64,000 nt of DNA from assembly GCF_019891545.1 (NCBI RefSeq), contig NZ_JAHDIU010000003.1, positions 124,001 through 188,000 of the forward strand. Direction: 5' to 3'. The notes beneath the pieces are model-generated. The model searched no databases. It saw nothing but the letters and a program-made list of their open reading frames with translations, and was not told where the DNA came from. Each line of letters begins with the position of its first letter. Positions within the stretch are counted from its first letter, which is position 1. Below, one piece after another: positions 1 through 9,556 of the stretch. This DNA is from Flavobacterium coralii. Its GTDB lineage: Bacteria > Bacteroidota > Bacteroidia > Flavobacteriales > Flavobacteriaceae. Made by a program: the position numbers and the translations under genes.

Positions 1-1
1 A

Positions 2-106
2 GTAGGTGGTGTGCCGCTTGCAGTAGCAAAAGAGGCTTTACGCCTTGCAGCACAAAAGCTTCCTGTTAAAACTAAGTTTATTGTTGCCAGAGATTTTGAA
101 GCATAA
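2..106 (+). CDS. rplP: 50S ribosomal protein L16, C-terminal end (partial)
   Basis: The last 34 codons of an open frame that enters from the left edge and ends with TAA at 104-106. The translation ([20 protein letters not shown]...) matches the conserved L16 C-terminus, where the protein sits near the A site and 5S rRNA of the large subunit. The next gene is rpmC 12 nt downstream, the normal L16-L29-S17 order of the S10 operon, which supports the call despite the short fragment. Confidence 0.9.
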   Translation, partial: VGGVPLAVAKEALRLAAQKLPVKTKFIVARDFEA

Positions 107-118
107 TCAACAATTATT

Positions 119-310
119 ATGAAACAATCAGAAATTAAAGATCTATCTGCAGCTGAGTTACAAAGTAAACTTGGTGAGCTAAGAAAGACATATGCCGACC
201 TAAAATCAGCTCACGCTATCTCTCCAATCGAGAATCCGTTACAAATCAGGACCGTAAGAAGGTCTATTGCGAGAGTAGCTACTGAGTTAAGCAAAAGAGA
301 GTTACAATAA
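119..310 (+). CDS. rpmC: 50S ribosomal protein L29
   Basis: A 63-residue protein of the usual L29 size, with an N-terminal helix beginning MKQSEIKDLSAAEL and a basic central part with the pattern ENPLQIRTVRRSIAR typical of the family. L29 lies near the polypeptide exit tunnel of the large subunit. It sits between rplP and rpsQ as in nearly all bacterial S10 operons. No Shine-Dalgarno sequence is visible before the ATG; the upstream bases are A/T-rich, as usual in Bacteroidota. Confidence 0.96.
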   Translation: MKQSEIKDLSAAELQSKLGELRKTYADLKSAHAISPIENPLQIRTVRRSIARVATELSKRELQ

Positions 311-329
311 TTGTAGTCTAAGCTGAAAG

Positions 330-587
330 ATGGAAAAAAGAAATTTAAGAAAAGAACGAGTAGGTGTTGTAACCAGCAACAAAATGACAAAATCTATTGT
401 TGTTTCTGAAACGAGGAAGGTTAAGCACCCGTTATATGGTAAGTTCGTGTTAAAGACTAAGAAATATGTTGCACACGACGAAAAGAACGACTGTAACATT
501 GGAGATACTGTAAGGATTATGGAAACACGTCCTTTAAGTAAAACTAAATGTTGGAGATTAGTAGAAATCATTGAAAGAGCGAAGTAA
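330..587 (+). CDS. rpsQ: 30S ribosomal protein S17
   Basis: An 85-residue OB-fold protein that binds 16S rRNA early in small-subunit assembly. Family motifs visible are the N-terminal [19 protein letters not shown] strand pair and the central [19 protein letters not shown] segment. Length is normal. It starts 19 nt after rpmC and ends 2 nt before rplN, so it is translated from the same polycistronic message. Confidence 0.97.
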   Translation: MEKRNLRKERVGVVTSNKMTKSIVVSETRKVKHPLYGKFVLKTKKYVAHDEKNDCNIGDTVRIMETRPLSKTKCWRLVEIIERAK

Positions 588-589
588 TT

Positions 590-958
590 ATGGTACAGCA
601 GGAATCCAGATTAAAAGTAGCAGATAACACGGGAGCTAAAGAAGTTTTAACTATCCGTGTTCTAGGAGGTACAAAAAGGCGTTATGCTTCTGTGGGCGAT
701 AAAATTGTAGTGGCTGTAAAAGATGCAACACCAAACGGTAACGTTAAAAAAGGTGCTGTTTCTACCGCTGTAGTTGTTCGTACCAAGAAAGAAGTTAGGA
801 GAGCCGACGGTTCATACATCAGGTTTGACGATAACGCTTGCGTATTGTTAAATGCTGCCGGTGAAATGAGGGGAACCCGCGTTTTTGGCCCTGTAGCAAG
901 AGAACTTCGTGAAAAACAATTCATGAAAATTGTATCATTGGCACCTGAAGTGCTTTAA
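590..958 (+). CDS. rplN: 50S ribosomal protein L14
   Basis: A 122-residue L14. The start [20 protein letters not shown] and the end of the protein, [16 protein letters not shown], are the highly conserved L14 signatures. The protein forms part of the subunit interface (bridges B5 and B8). It begins 2 nt after the rpsQ stop, and its TAA at 956-958 is directly abutted by a spurious TTG that would extend the next gene. Confidence 0.98.
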   Translation: MVQQESRLKVADNTGAKEVLTIRVLGGTKRRYASVGDKIVVAVKDATPNGNVKKGAVSTAVVVRTKKEVRRADGSYIRFDDNACVLLNAAGEMRGTRVFGPVARELREKQFMKIVSLAPEVL

Positions 959-970
959 TTGATTTTAGAG

Positions 971-1285
971 ATGATAAAGCTAAAGATAAAATCAGGAGAC
1001 ACAGTAAGGGTAATTGCCGGCGACCACAAAGGTAGCGAGGGTAAAGTGCTTCGTGTTCTTCGTGAAAAGAATAAAGCGGTAGTAGAGGGTGTAAACATGG
1101 TGAGCAAGCACACTAAGCCAAGCGCCAAAAACCCTCAGGGTGGTATCGTGAAGAAAGAAGCTCCTATCCATATTTCTAACATTGCACTTGTAGATCCTAA
1201 AACTAAGGAAACTACAAAAGTGGGTGTAAGGACAGAAGGAGATAAGAACGTGAGATTTTCAAAAAAATCTAATCAAGTATTATAG
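971..1285 (+). CDS. rplX: 50S ribosomal protein L24
   Basis: L24 (104 residues from the ATG at 971) with the N-terminal KOW motif, [20 protein letters not shown], that starts large-subunit assembly by binding the 5' end of 23S rRNA. A longer reading from a TTG at 959 would add Met-Ile-Leu-Glu, but that codon abuts the rplN stop and L24 proteins start just before K-[IL]-K. I therefore chose the ATG. Followed 2 nt later by rplE. Confidence 0.95.
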   Translation: MIKLKIKSGDTVRVIAGDHKGSEGKVLRVLREKNKAVVEGVNMVSKHTKPSAKNPQGGIVKKEAPIHISNIALVDPKTKETTKVGVRTEGDKNVRFSKKSNQVL

Positions 1286-1287
1286 TA

Positions 1288-1839
1288 ATGGCTTATATAC
1301 CAAGATTAAAACAAGAATATAAGGACAGGGTTATAGCTGCCCTTAAAGAAGAGTTCGGTTACAAGAACGTGATGCAGGTTCCTAAACTTGAGAAAATCGT
1401 TCTTAGCCGTGGAGTTGGAGCCGCTGTATCAGACAAGAAACTTATTGACTATGCAGTTGAGGAATTAACTAAAATTACCGGCCAGAAAGCTGTTGCCACC
1501 ATTTCTAAGAAAGACGTTGCTACGTTTAAACTAAGGAAAGGTATGCCAATTGGTGCTAAAGTAACACTTCGTGGCGAAAGGATGTATGAATTTCTTGACA
1601 GGCTAATTACATCAGCTTTACCACGCGTAAGGGACTTTGGTGGTATTAAGGCTACAGGTTTTGACGGAAGGGGTAATTATAACCTGGGTGTAACCGAGCA
1701 AATCATTTTCCCAGAAATTGATATTGATAAGGTTAACAAAATATCAGGTTTAGATATTACATTTGTAACTTCTGCAGAAACTGATAAAGAAGCAAAATCA
1801 TTATTAGCAGAACTGGGTTTACCTTTTAAAAAGAATTAA
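1288..1839 (+). CDS. rplE: 50S ribosomal protein L5
   Basis: A 183-residue L5, which binds 5S rRNA and contacts P-site tRNA. Recognisable family segments are [17 protein letters not shown] at the start, the central [20 protein letters not shown], the [22 protein letters not shown] block, and ...[19 protein letters not shown] followed by [12 protein letters not shown]. Normal length and gene order between rplX and rpsN. Confidence 0.98.
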   Translation: MAYIPRLKQEYKDRVIAALKEEFGYKNVMQVPKLEKIVLSRGVGAAVSDKKLIDYAVEELTKITGQKAVATISKKDVATFKLRKGMPIGAKVTLRGERMYEFLDRLITSALPRVRDFGGIKATGFDGRGNYNLGVTEQIIFPEIDIDKVNKISGLDITFVTSAETDKEAKSLLAELGLPFKKN

Positions 1840-1842
1840 GAT

Positions 1843-2112
1843 ATGGCTAAAGAATCAATGAAAGCCCGTGAGGCAAAAAGAGAGAAGCTGGTAGCTAAGT
1901 ATGCCGAGAAAAGGAAGGCTTTATTAGAAGCCGGAGATTATGAAGGTTTACAAAAACTGCCTAAAAACGCTTCCCCTGTTCGCCTGCACAACCGTTGCAA
2001 ACTAACAGGAAGGCCAAGAGGGTATATGCGTCAATTCGGTATTTCACGTGTTACATTCCGTGAAATGGCCAATAACGGATTGATACCGGGAGTTAAAAAG
2101 TCAAGTTGGTAA
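1843..2112 (+). CDS. rpsN: 30S ribosomal protein S14, zinc-free type
   Basis: An 89-residue S14 with the conserved C-terminal block [18 protein letters not shown] and ending GVKKSSW. The short zinc-containing S14 form has two CxxC pairs; here only a single Cys is present ([10 protein letters not shown]), so this is the longer, zinc-independent C-minus form. It binds 16S rRNA in the head of the 30S subunit. It starts 3 nt after rplE. Confidence 0.97.
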   Translation: MAKESMKAREAKREKLVAKYAEKRKALLEAGDYEGLQKLPKNASPVRLHNRCKLTGRPRGYMRQFGISRVTFREMANNGLIPGVKKSSW

Positions 2113-2134
2113 TTAAGATTAAAAGGAAAAACAA

Positions 2135-2533
2135 ATGTACACAGATCCTATAGCAGATTTTCTAACCAGGATTAGAAATGCAGTAAGGGCTAACCACAAA
2201 GTGGTTGAAATTCCTGCTTCTAACCTGAAAAAAGAAATCACAAAGATTTTATTCGATCAGGGATATATCTTAAGTTACAAATTTGATGACAACTCTGTAC
2301 AGGGTACAATCAAAATAGCCCTTAAGTATGATAAAGATACTAAAGAGCCGGTAATAAAAGATATCCAGAGAATTAGTAAACCGGGTTTACGTAAATATGC
2401 AGGTTCATCTAACCTTCCAAGAATCCTTAACGGTCTTGGTATTGCTATTGTTTCTACATCTAAAGGACTGATGACAGGAAAACAGGCAAAGCAACTTAAT
2501 GTTGGTGGTGAGGTAATTTGCTACGTATACTAA
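2135..2533 (+). CDS. rpsH: 30S ribosomal protein S8
   Basis: A 132-residue S8, a primary 16S rRNA binder in the central domain. The start [13 protein letters not shown] and the C-terminal [21 protein letters not shown] are diagnostic. In E. coli S8 represses translation of this operon by binding the rplE region; I do not see enough to claim the same hairpin here. Located between rpsN and rplF as expected. Confidence 0.98.
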   Translation: MYTDPIADFLTRIRNAVRANHKVVEIPASNLKKEITKILFDQGYILSYKFDDNSVQGTIKIALKYDKDTKEPVIKDIQRISKPGLRKYAGSSNLPRILNGLGIAIVSTSKGLMTGKQAKQLNVGGEVICYVY

Positions 2534-2551
2534 TTAAAAGAGACTTATACA

Positions 2552-3094
2552 ATGTCAAGAATAGGTAAAAATCCAATTACAATACCATCCGGCGTAACTG
2601 TAGAGGTTAACGGAGATGTTGTTAAGGTAAAAGGTAAAAGGGGCGAACTTACCCAAAACTTTTCTGATGTTACCGTAAAGGTAGAAGATGGCAAGGTTTT
2701 AGTTGAAAGGTCGTCTGATGATAAAGAACAGCGATCTAAGCACGGTTTATACAGGGCGCTTATCAACAACATGATTGTTGGCGTTTCTGAAGGCTTTACA
2801 AAACAGCTTGAACTTGTGGGTGTAGGTTACAGGGCTTCTAACCAGGGTCAAAAACTGGATATTGCGCTTGGTTTCTCTCACAACATAGTTCTTGATGTAG
2901 TGCCTGAAGTAACTGTAGAAACAGTATCTGAAAAAGGTAAAAACCCTATCATTAAACTAACTTCACACGACAAACAACTTGTGGGCCAGGTAGCGGCTAA
3001 AATCCGCTCTTTCCGCAAGCCTGAGCCTTACAAAGGTAAAGGTGTTAAGTTTGTTGGCGAAGTATTAAGAAGAAAAGCAGGTAAATCAGCTTAA
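2552..3094 (+). CDS. rplF: 50S ribosomal protein L6
   Basis: A 180-residue L6 with two tandem L6 folds. Visible are [15 protein letters not shown] at the N-terminus, the central [18 protein letters not shown] junction and the C-terminal signature [22 protein letters not shown]6 lies at the base of the L7/L12 stalk near the factor-binding site. Normal length and order. Confidence 0.98.
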   Translation: MSRIGKNPITIPSGVTVEVNGDVVKVKGKRGELTQNFSDVTVKVEDGKVLVERSSDDKEQRSKHGLYRALINNMIVGVSEGFTKQLELVGVGYRASNQGQKLDIALGFSHNIVLDVVPEVTVETVSEKGKNPIIKLTSHDKQLVGQVAAKIRSFRKPEPYKGKGVKFVGEVLRRKAGKSA

Positions 3095-3105
3095 AAATTA
3101 AGACT

Positions 3106-3456
3106 ATGTCATTAAACAAATCTGAAAGAAGACAAAGAATTAAGTTCAGGATCAGAAAGATTGTAAGCGGAACTGCTGCTAAGCCAAGGCTTTCTGTTTT
3201 CAGGAGCAATAAAGAGATCTATGCACAAATCATAGACGACGTAAACGGTGTAACTTTGGCCTCTGCATCTTCAAGAGATAAAGGAGTTACCAGAGGTACT
3301 AACATCGAAACTGCTTCGGCTGTTGGCAAAATGATTGCCGAGAAAGCCCTACAGGCAGGTATAGAAACTGTTTCTTTTGACAGGGGCGGTTACCTTTACC
3401 ACGGACGTGTTAAATCATTAGCTGAAGGCGCAAGGGAAGCCGGACTTAAATTCTAA
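3106..3456 (+). CDS. rplR: 50S ribosomal protein L18
   Basis: A 116-residue L18 that binds 5S rRNA together with L5 in the central protuberance. Family features: a basic N-terminal tail ([16 protein letters not shown]), the block [20 protein letters not shown], and a C-terminal [21 protein letters not shown]. It lies 11 nt after rplF and 8 nt before rpsE. Confidence 0.98.
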   Translation: MSLNKSERRQRIKFRIRKIVSGTAAKPRLSVFRSNKEIYAQIIDDVNGVTLASASSRDKGVTRGTNIETASAVGKMIAEKALQAGIETVSFDRGGYLYHGRVKSLAEGAREAGLKF

Positions 3457-3464
3457 AGTAAATT

Positions 3465-3989
3465 ATGTATCATAATTATAAAAACGTAGAAATAGTAAAA
3501 CCAAGCGGGCTTGAGCTTAAAGACCGCCTGGTTGCTGTAAATCGTGTAACCAAAGTTACTAAAGGTGGTAGGGCTTTCGGCTTTTCTGCCATAGTAGTGG
3601 TGGGTGATGAAAACGGAGTGGTAGGCCACGGCCTTGGTAAATCTAAAGATGTATCTGAAGCTATTGCTAAAGCAGTAGAGGATGCTAAGAAAAACCTTGT
3701 TCGTATACCACTTGACAGCCAGACTGTGCCGCATGAGCAAAAAGGTAAATTTGGCGGTGCACGCGTGCTGCTAATGCCTGCATCTCACGGTACCGGTGTT
3801 ATTGCCGGTGGTGCTGTTCGTTCAGTACTTGAGTCTGTTGGTATTCACGATGTATTATCTAAATCACAGGGTTCATCTAACCCTCACAATGTTGTTAAAG
3901 CTACTTTTGATGCTTTACTTCAAATGAGAAGCGCATCTACTGTTGCAAAACAAAGGGGCCTATCTCTTGATAAAGTATTTAAAGGTTAA
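3465..3989 (+). CDS. rpsE: 30S ribosomal protein S5
   Basis: A 174-residue S5 with the double-stranded-RNA-binding-like N domain ([20 protein letters not shown] followed by [16 protein letters not shown]) and the C-terminal fold ([19 protein letters not shown], then [18 protein letters not shown]). S5 is at the mRNA entry channel and affects decoding fidelity. Normal length; starts at an ATG 8 nt after rplR. Confidence 0.98.
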   Translation: MYHNYKNVEIVKPSGLELKDRLVAVNRVTKVTKGGRAFGFSAIVVVGDENGVVGHGLGKSKDVSEAIAKAVEDAKKNLVRIPLDSQTVPHEQKGKFGGARVLLMPASHGTGVIAGGAVRSVLESVGIHDVLSKSQGSSNPHNVVKATFDALLQMRSASTVAKQRGLSLDKVFKG

Positions 3990-4001
3990 TTCAGGGAAAT
4001 C

Positions 4002-4184
4002 ATGGGAAAAATCAGAGTAAAACAAGTAAAGAGTAAAATCAACTGTCCGCAAACACAAAAGCTTACGCTTGAGTCTTTAGGCCTACGCAAGCTTGGACAG
4101 GTTGTTGAGCACGAAGCAACTCCTGCTATCCTTGGAATGGTAAACAAAGTTAAACACCTGGTTTCTGTAGAGGAAACTAACTAA
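4002..4184 (+). CDS. rpmD: 50S ribosomal protein L30
   Basis: A 60-residue L30 with the family pattern IRVKQVKSKINCPQTQKLTLESLGLRK and a C-terminal helix. The extra IN-C-P stretch is typical of bacterial L30. Located between rpsE and rplO, 12 nt from the former and 11 nt from the latter; no other interpretation is plausible. Confidence 0.96.
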   Translation: MGKIRVKQVKSKINCPQTQKLTLESLGLRKLGQVVEHEATPAILGMVNKVKHLVSVEETN

Positions 4185-4195
4185 TAAATACAGAA

Positions 4196-4648
4196 ATGGA
4201 TTTAAGTAACTTACAACCGGCAGAAGGTTCAGTTCACAACAAAAACAAAAGAGTAGGCAGGGGCGAAGGTTCAGGCAAAGGCGGTACTGCCGCACGTGGC
4301 CACAAAGGAGCTAAGTCTCGTTCTGGTTACTCTAAGAAAATTGGTTTTGAAGGTGGCCAGATGCCTTTACAAAGGCGTGTTCCTAAATTTGGTTTTAAAA
4401 ACATAAACCGTAAGGAGTATGCAGGTGTTAACCTGGACACGCTTCAGGCTCTTGTAGATAATGGTGTAGTTACCGATACTGTAGATTTTGCAGTACTGGT
4501 TAACAACCGCCTTGCTACAAAAAATGAACAGGTAAAGATTTTAGGAAGAGGAGAGCTTAAAGCAAAACTAAAAGTAACTGCTCACAAATTTACTGCTACT
4601 GCCAAGGCTGCCATAGAGGCTGCTGGCGGAGAAGCTGTAAGTTTATAA
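4196..4648 (+). CDS. rplO: 50S ribosomal protein L15
   Basis: A 150-residue L15 with the basic, glycine-rich extended N-terminus (KRVGRGEGSGKGGTAARGHKG) that penetrates the 23S rRNA core and a globular C-terminal domain with ILGRGELKAKLKVTAHKFT. L15 is a late assembly protein of the large subunit. It is followed 13 nt later by secY, the conserved L15-SecY junction. Confidence 0.98.
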   Translation: MDLSNLQPAEGSVHNKNKRVGRGEGSGKGGTAARGHKGAKSRSGYSKKIGFEGGQMPLQRRVPKFGFKNINRKEYAGVNLDTLQALVDNGVVTDTVDFAVLVNNRLATKNEQVKILGRGELKAKLKVTAHKFTATAKAAIEAAGGEAVSL

Positions 4649-4661
4649 TCTTTAAACAGCA

Positions 4662-6005
4662 ATGAAGAAATTTTTCGAAGCGTTTGCCAATGTCTGGAAG
4701 ATAGAGGAACTAAAGAACAGGATTTTAGTTACTCTTGGATTACTTCTTGTATACCGTTTTGGTGCACACGTAACCCTTCCTGGTATTGATGCTACAAAAT
4801 TAAACAGCTTATCAGATCAGACCCAACAGGGTATTGGCTGGCTTATCGATGTATTTACAGGTGGTGCGTTCTCGCAGGCATCTGTATTTGCATTGGGTAT
4901 CATGCCTTATATTTCAGCCTCGATCGTGGTACAGCTTATGGGTATTGCAATACCTTACCTGCAAAAACTACAGAAAGAGGGCGAAAGCGGCAGGAAAAAG
5001 ATAAACCAGATAACCCGTTGGCTTACCATTGTTATTACACTGGTGCAGGGACCCGGTTATATTTATAACCTGTACAGGACACTGCCTGCAGATGCATTCC
5101 TGTTACCGTCTGACTCTTTCCAGTTCCTTTTCTCTTCAGTAATCATCCTTACCACAGGTACTATATTTGCTATGTGGCTGGGCGAAAAAATTACTGACAA
5201 GGGTATTGGTAACGGTATATCGCTGTTAATTTTAGTTGGTATTATTGCAAGGATGCCTCAGGCATTTATACAGGAATTCTCTTCAGTAGTAACAGATAAC
5301 CAGGGTGGGCCGCTTGTGCTTGTGCTGGAGGTTGTTGCATGGCTGTTGGTAATTATAGTATGTATATTGCTTATTATGGCTGTCCGCAGAATTCCTGTAC
5401 AGTATGCAAGGCGCACTGTAACGGGTGATTATGAGCAGGACGCAGCCGGAGGCAACAGGCAATGGATACCGTTAAAGCTAAATGCTTCGGGAGTTATGCC
5501 AATCATATTTGCACAGGCTATTATGTTTATTCCTGCTGCTGTGGCAGGGTTATCCGAGTCTGACATGGCACAAACCGTTACGGCACAGTTTCAAAATGTG
5601 TTCGGTTTGGCCTACAATGTTGTTTTTGCGTTATTAATTATAATTTTTACGTACTTTTACACCGCAATTACAGTACCTACCAATAAAATGGCCGATGACC
5701 TTAAGAGGAGCGGTGGTTTTATACCGGGCATTAGGCCGGGTGTAGAAACCGGAGATTATCTTGACAAAATTATGTCATTAATCACTTTCCCTGGTTCATT
5801 ATTCCTTGCGCTTATAGCCATACTTCCTGCTATCGCAGTTAGCTTTGGCGTTCAATCGCAATGGGCATTGTTTTACGGTGGTACCTCTCTGCTTATTATG
5901 GTAGGGGTTGCAATAGATACTATTCAGCAAATCAACTCATACCTGCTAAACAGGCATTATGACGGTTTAATGAAGAGTGGTAAGAATAGAAAAGCGGTAG
6001 CTTAA
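4662..6005 (+). CDS. secY: Protein translocase subunit SecY
   Basis: A 447-residue multi-spanning membrane protein with about ten hydrophobic segments: the channel of the Sec translocon in the inner membrane. Diagnostic segments are the start of TM1 [20 protein letters not shown], the [14 protein letters not shown] plug/TM2 region, [16 protein letters not shown], and the cytoplasmic loop [19 protein letters not shown]. The Sec channel exports the signal-peptide proteins found elsewhere in the window before T9SS acts. Unlike many bacteria, adk and map do not lie between secY and infA here. Confidence 0.98.
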   Translation: MKKFFEAFANVWKIEELKNRILVTLGLLLVYRFGAHVTLPGIDATKLNSLSDQTQQGIGWLIDVFTGGAFSQASVFALGIMPYISASIVVQLMGIAIPYLQKLQKEGESGRKKINQITRWLTIVITLVQGPGYIYNLYRTLPADAFLLPSDSFQFLFSSVIILTTGTIFAMWLGEKITDKGIGNGISLLILVGIIARMPQAFIQEFSSVVTDNQGGPLVLVLEVVAWLLVIIVCILLIMAVRRIPVQYARRTVTGDYEQDAAGGNRQWIPLKLNASGVMPIIFAQAIMFIPAAVAGLSESDMAQTVTAQFQNVFGLAYNVVFALLIIIFTYFYTAITVPTNKMADDLKRSGGFIPGIRPGVETGDYLDKIMSLITFPGSLFLALIAILPAIAVSFGVQSQWALFYGGTSLLIMVGVAIDTIQQINSYLLNRHYDGLMKSGKNRKAVA

Positions 6006-6013
6006 TAATTTTT

Positions 6014-6229
6014 ATGGCAAAACAAGCAGCAATAGAACAGGACGGATCAATAATTGAGGCATTATCTAATGCTATGTTCCGTGTTGAATTAGAAAACGGG
6101 CACGTAGTGATTGCTCATATTTCAGGTAAAATGCGAATGCATTACATCAAATTATTACCCGGTGATAAAGTGAAACTTGAAATGAGCCCTTACGACTTGT
6201 CTAAAGCAAGAATTACTTATAGATACTAA
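6014..6229 (+). CDS. infA: Translation initiation factor IF-1
   Basis: A 71-residue single OB-fold protein: [20 protein letters not shown], then [20 protein letters not shown] and a C-terminal [14 protein letters not shown]-1 occupies the A site of the 30S subunit during initiation. It starts 8 nt after secY and is followed 12 nt later by rpmJ, the standard secY-infA-rpmJ-rpsM linkage. Confidence 0.98.
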   Translation: MAKQAAIEQDGSIIEALSNAMFRVELENGHVVIAHISGKMRMHYIKLLPGDKVKLEMSPYDLSKARITYRY

Positions 6230-6241
6230 AGCTATATTAAA

Positions 6242-6358
6242 ATGAAAGTAAGAGCATCAGTAAAGAAAAGAAGTGCCGATTGCATAATAGTGCGCAGGAA
6301 AGGCAGATTATACGTTATTAACAAAAAGAATCCTAGATTTAAACAAAGACAAGGATAA
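6242..6358 (+). CDS. rpmJ: 50S ribosomal protein L36, zinc-ligand-poor form
   Basis: A 38-codon frame, [20 protein letters not shown]... ending [10 protein letters not shown], beginning at ATG 6242 and ending TAA 6356-6358, 2 nt before rpsM. The family start MKVRASVKK and end KQRQG are clear. Classical L36 coordinates zinc through three Cys and one His; only one Cys remains here, so this is a zinc-independent variant. L36 stabilises 23S rRNA near L6. Confidence 0.95.
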   Translation: MKVRASVKKRSADCIIVRRKGRLYVINKKNPRFKQRQG

Positions 6359-6360
6359 TT

Positions 6361-6735
6361 ATGGCGAGAATTGCAGGGGTAGATGTACCCAAAAATAAAA
6401 GAGGAGTTATTGCTTTAACCTATATCTTCGGTATTGGTAACAGCAGGGCTAAAGAAATCCTGGCTAAAGCTCAGGTTAGCGAAGATAAAAAGGTTCAGGA
6501 ATGGAATGATGATGATATCAGTGCAATCCGTGAAGCTGTATCTTACTACAAGATAGAAGGTGAGCTTCGTTCTGAAATATCGCTTAACATAAAACGTCTT
6601 ATGGACATTGGTTGTTACAGGGGTATCCGCCACAGGGCAGGTCTTCCGCTTAGGGGCCAGCGCACCAAAAACAACTCAAGGACTAGGAAAGGTAAGAGAA
6701 AAACTGTTGCTAACAAGAAAAAAGCAACTAAATAA
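6361..6735 (+). CDS. rpsM: 30S ribosomal protein S13
   Basis: A 124-residue S13 with the helix-two-turn-helix start [20 protein letters not shown], the [13 protein letters not shown] helix, the [20 protein letters not shown] block and a lysine-rich tail that reaches the P-site tRNA. It lies in the head of the small subunit. Two nt separate it from rpmJ and 12 nt from rpsK. Confidence 0.98.
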   Translation: MARIAGVDVPKNKRGVIALTYIFGIGNSRAKEILAKAQVSEDKKVQEWNDDDISAIREAVSYYKIEGELRSEISLNIKRLMDIGCYRGIRHRAGLPLRGQRTKNNSRTRKGKRKTVANKKKATK

Positions 6736-6747
6736 TAAGAAGTAGTA

Positions 6748-7131
6748 ATGGCTAAAGCGAATACAAAAAAACGTAAAGTTGTTGTAGAATCTACAGGCGA
6801 GGCCCACGTTTCTTCAACTTTTAACAATATCATCATCTCTCTTACAAACAAGAAAGGTGAAGTTATTTCTTGGTCTTCTGCCGGTAAAATGGGTTTCAGG
6901 GGTTCTAAAAAGAACACTCCTTATGCTGCCCAGATGGCTGCTGAAGATTGTACAAAAGTTGCTCTTGAAGCCGGCCTTAAAAAGGTTAAAGTTTACGTTA
7001 AAGGCCCGGGTAACGGACGTGAGTCTGCTATCAGGTCTCTGCACAACGGAGGAATTGAAGTTACCGAGATTATCGATGTAACCCCGCTACCACACAATGG
7101 TTGCCGCCCTCCAAAAAGAAGGAGAGTTTAA
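6748..7131 (+). CDS. rpsK: 30S ribosomal protein S11
   Basis: A 127-residue S11 with the motif [21 protein letters not shown], the [14 protein letters not shown] loop and the C-terminal [19 protein letters not shown]11 forms part of the mRNA exit site on the platform. It ends 89 nt before rpsD; that gap holds a structured leader. Confidence 0.98.
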   Translation: MAKANTKKRKVVVESTGEAHVSSTFNNIIISLTNKKGEVISWSSAGKMGFRGSKKNTPYAAQMAAEDCTKVALEAGLKKVKVYVKGPGNGRESAIRSLHNGGIEVTEIIDVTPLPHNGCRPPKRRRV

Positions 7132-7153
7132 TTTTTATTTTATAGTATAACAC

Positions 7154-7206
7154 GAACAGGATACGGGTTATCGGAGGATGAGACCTGAATTCATAGCTCC
7201 CTGTTC
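7154..7206 (+). promoter_or_regulatory. Candidate structured leader of rpsD (ribosomal-protein autoregulatory element)
   Basis: The rpsK-rpsD gap is 89 nt in an operon where neighbours are 2-22 nt apart. It contains GAACAGG at 7154-7160 pairing with CCTGTTC at 7200-7206, enclosing a purine-rich loop with a smaller GGTT/GACC helix (7166-7184 area) and a GGAGGA run that could be masked. S4 is known to repress its own operon in several phyla, and a Flavobacteria-specific S4 leader has been described. The match to that class is inference from position and a closing helix only. Confidence 0.5.
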
Positions 7207-7220
7207 AATAATTTTTTAAA

Positions 7221-7826
7221 ATGGCAAGATATACTGGTCCAAAAACTAAAATCGCCCGTAAATTTGGTGAGGCGATCTTCGGAGACGATAAGTCTTTCGA
7301 AAAAAGAAATTACCCTCCGGGACAACACGGAAACGCCAGAAGGCGCGGTAAAAAATCTGAATATGCTGTACAGCTTATGGAAAAGCAAAAAGCTAAGTAC
7401 ACATACGGCATCCTTGAAAAACAATTCAGGAACCTGTATGAAAAAGCTGCTGCAACCAAAGGTGTAACCGGTGAAGTTCTTTTACAGCTTTGCGAAGCAA
7501 GGTTAGACAACGTGGTTTACAGAATGGGTATTGCACCTTCAAGAAGGGCTGCAAGGCAAATTGTTGGCCACAGGCATATTACAGTAAACGGCGAGGTGGT
7601 TAACATACCTTCATACCACTTAAAGCCGGGCGATAAAGTAGCGGTTCGCGAAAAATCTAAGTCTCTTGAGGCTATCGACCGTTCTTTATCTAATTCATCA
7701 AGCGTATATGAGTGGATTACCTGGAACAATGATACTAAAGAAGGTACTTTTGTTTCAGTTCCTGCCAGGATACAAATCCCTGAAAACATCAAAGAACAAC
7801 TAATCGTTGAGTTGTATAACAAATAA
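7221..7826 (+). CDS. rpsD: 30S ribosomal protein S4
   Basis: A 201-residue S4, a primary 16S rRNA binder at the 5' domain. Seen are [19 protein letters not shown] at the start, the [12 protein letters not shown] segment, and the S4 RNA-binding domain around [21 protein letters not shown] followed by [20 protein letters not shown]. No zinc-binding Cys cluster is present. It is preceded by a candidate leader and followed 20 nt later by rpoA. Confidence 0.98.
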   Translation: MARYTGPKTKIARKFGEAIFGDDKSFEKRNYPPGQHGNARRRGKKSEYAVQLMEKQKAKYTYGILEKQFRNLYEKAAATKGVTGEVLLQLCEARLDNVVYRMGIAPSRRAARQIVGHRHITVNGEVVNIPSYHLKPGDKVAVREKSKSLEAIDRSLSNSSSVYEWITWNNDTKEGTFVSVPARIQIPENIKEQLIVELYNK

Positions 7827-7846
7827 TAATTGACATTAGTCGAAAT

Positions 7847-8839
7847 ATGGCAATATTTAATTTTCAAAAGCCCGATAAAGTTATCATGATCGATTCTACC
7901 GATTTCGTGGGGAAATTCGAATTCCGTCCACTGGAACCGGGCTACGGACTGACCGTTGGTAACGCACTAAGAAGAGTTTTACTTTCTTCGCTGGAAGGTT
8001 ATGCAATTACTTCAGTTCGTATTGAAGGAGTAGAACATGAATTCTCTACCATACCAGGGGTTGTTGAAGATGTTACAGAAATTATACTTAACCTTAAGCA
8101 GGTTCGCTTCAAGCGTCAGATAGAAGATATCGACAACGAATCTGTTACGGTTTCTTTTACCGGAAAAGACCAGCTTACAGCAGGTGATTTCCAAAAATTC
8201 ATTTCAGGCTTCCAGGTGTTAAACCCTGAGCTTGTTATCTGCAACATGGACAGCAGCATAAACATTAACCTTGAGCTTTCTATAGAAAAAGGCCGTGGTT
8301 ATGTTCCTGCTGAAGAGAATAAAAAGCCAAATGCACCTATAGGAACTATTTTTACAGATTCAATTTACACTCCTGTAAAGAATGTAAAATATACAATAGA
8401 AAACTTCCGTGTAGAACAGAAAACCGACTACGAAAAGCTGGTTTTTGAAATAGTTACTGACGGTTCTATTCACCCTAAGGATGCACTTACTGAGGCAGCA
8501 AAAACACTGATTCACCACTTTATGCTGTTCTCTGATGAGAGGATTACACTTGAGGCCGATGAAATTGCCCAGACTGAATCATATGACGAGGAGTCGCTGC
8601 ACATGAGGCAGTTGCTTAAAACTAAACTTGTAGATATGGATCTTTCTGTAAGGGCGCTTAACTGCCTGAAAGCGGCTGAAGTTGATACACTGGGAGACCT
8701 GGTATCGTTTAACAAAAACGACTTAATGAAGTTCCGTAACTTTGGTAAAAAGTCGCTTACAGAGCTTGATGAGCTTGTAGCTTCTAAGAACCTGCACTTC
8801 GGTATGGATCTAAGCAAATACAAATTAGATAAAGAATAA
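7847..8839 (+). CDS. rpoA: DNA-directed RNA polymerase subunit alpha
   Basis: A 330-residue alpha subunit. The N-terminal domain (about 1-230) carries [20 protein letters not shown], the dimerisation and beta/beta' assembly region. The C-terminal domain (about 245-325) has the helix-hairpin-helix DNA/activator-binding fold, [20 protein letters not shown] ... [17 protein letters not shown]. Co-transcribed with rpsD and rplQ in the classical alpha operon. Confidence 0.98.
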   Translation: MAIFNFQKPDKVIMIDSTDFVGKFEFRPLEPGYGLTVGNALRRVLLSSLEGYAITSVRIEGVEHEFSTIPGVVEDVTEIILNLKQVRFKRQIEDIDNESVTVSFTGKDQLTAGDFQKFISGFQVLNPELVICNMDSSININLELSIEKGRGYVPAEENKKPNAPIGTIFTDSIYTPVKNVKYTIENFRVEQKTDYEKLVFEIVTDGSIHPKDALTEAAKTLIHHFMLFSDERITLEADEIAQTESYDEESLHMRQLLKTKLVDMDLSVRALNCLKAAEVDTLGDLVSFNKNDLMKFRNFGKKSLTELDELVASKNLHFGMDLSKYKLDKE

Positions 8840-8875
8840 TCTGAATCAAGCCACTGATTCACATTAAAGATAACA

Positions 8876-9385
8876 ATGAGACACGGAAAGAAAATAAATC
8901 ATCTTGGCAGGCAGGCAGGGCACAGGAAACTGATGCTTGCTAACATGGCCTGTTCACTTATAGAGCACAAGCGTATTAATACGACTGTGGCTAAAGCCAA
9001 GGCCTTAAAACAGTATGTTGAGCCTTTGGTAACAAAATCTAAAGAAGATACTACCCACAACAGGCGTGTTGTTTTCTCTTACCTGAGAAACAAATATGCT
9101 GTTACTGAACTATTCAGGGAAGTTGCCGCTAAAGTAGGCGACCGTCCGGGTGGTTATACACGTATCATTAAACTTGGTAACCGTCTTGGTGACAACGCTG
9201 ATATGGCAATGATAGAGCTTGTAGATTTCAACGAACTATACAACGCTACTAAGAAAGAAGCTAAGAAAACTACACGCCGTAGCAGGGCTAAGAAAACTGA
9301 AACAGCTCCGGCTGCACAGGCTGCTCCTGCAACAGAAGCTGATAACGCTCCTGCGGCTGACGAAAATAAAGAAGCTACAGAATAA
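8876..9385 (+). CDS. rplQ: 50S ribosomal protein L17 with Ala-rich tail
   Basis: The first ~120 residues are a normal L17 ([58 protein letters not shown]). The total of 169 residues exceeds the usual ~120 because of a low-complexity extension: a Lys/Arg-rich part (residues ~125-142), then an Ala/Pro/Glu-rich part. Such tails are common in Bacteroidota L17. It is the last gene of the ribosomal operon and is followed by a terminator. Confidence 0.97.
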   Translation: MRHGKKINHLGRQAGHRKLMLANMACSLIEHKRINTTVAKAKALKQYVEPLVTKSKEDTTHNRRVVFSYLRNKYAVTELFREVAAKVGDRPGGYTRIIKLGNRLGDNADMAMIELVDFNELYNATKKEAKKTTRRSRAKKTETAPAAQAAPATEADNAPAADENKEATE

Positions 9386-9420
9386 TAATGAAGCATTTGA
9401 ATTTTCAATAATACAAAAAA

Positions 9421-9452
9421 GGATAAACTCTCAGGGTTTGTCCTTTTTTTTT
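9421..9452 (+). terminator. Rho-independent terminator of the ribosomal operon
   Basis: GGATAAACTC at 9421-9430, a TCA loop and GGGTTTGTCC at 9434-9443 form a 10-bp stem with one G-T type pair, followed by nine T (9444-9452). It lies 35 nt after the rplQ stop and before the carA promoter. Confidence 0.9.
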
Positions 9453-9521
9453 GCAGTTAAGTTACATGCCCTGCATGGTACGGAAATTGCACAAACTTTT
9501 TAGCGACACAATTTTTTAGAG

Positions 9522-9529
9522 TAAATTTG
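9522..9529 (+). promoter_or_regulatory. Candidate -7 promoter box of carA
   Basis: TAAATTTG matches the Bacteroidota -7 consensus TAnnTTTG and lies 27 nt before the carA ATG, downstream of the ribosomal terminator. No TTG -33 element is found at the preferred distance, so the call rests on the -7 box and on position. Confidence 0.5.
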
Positions 9530-9556
9530 CACACAACACAACAACAAACTACTTAA

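Noticed and set aside
959-970. TTG start extending rplX by four codons
   Set aside because: The codon abuts the rplN stop and L24 proteins start at the downstream ATG.
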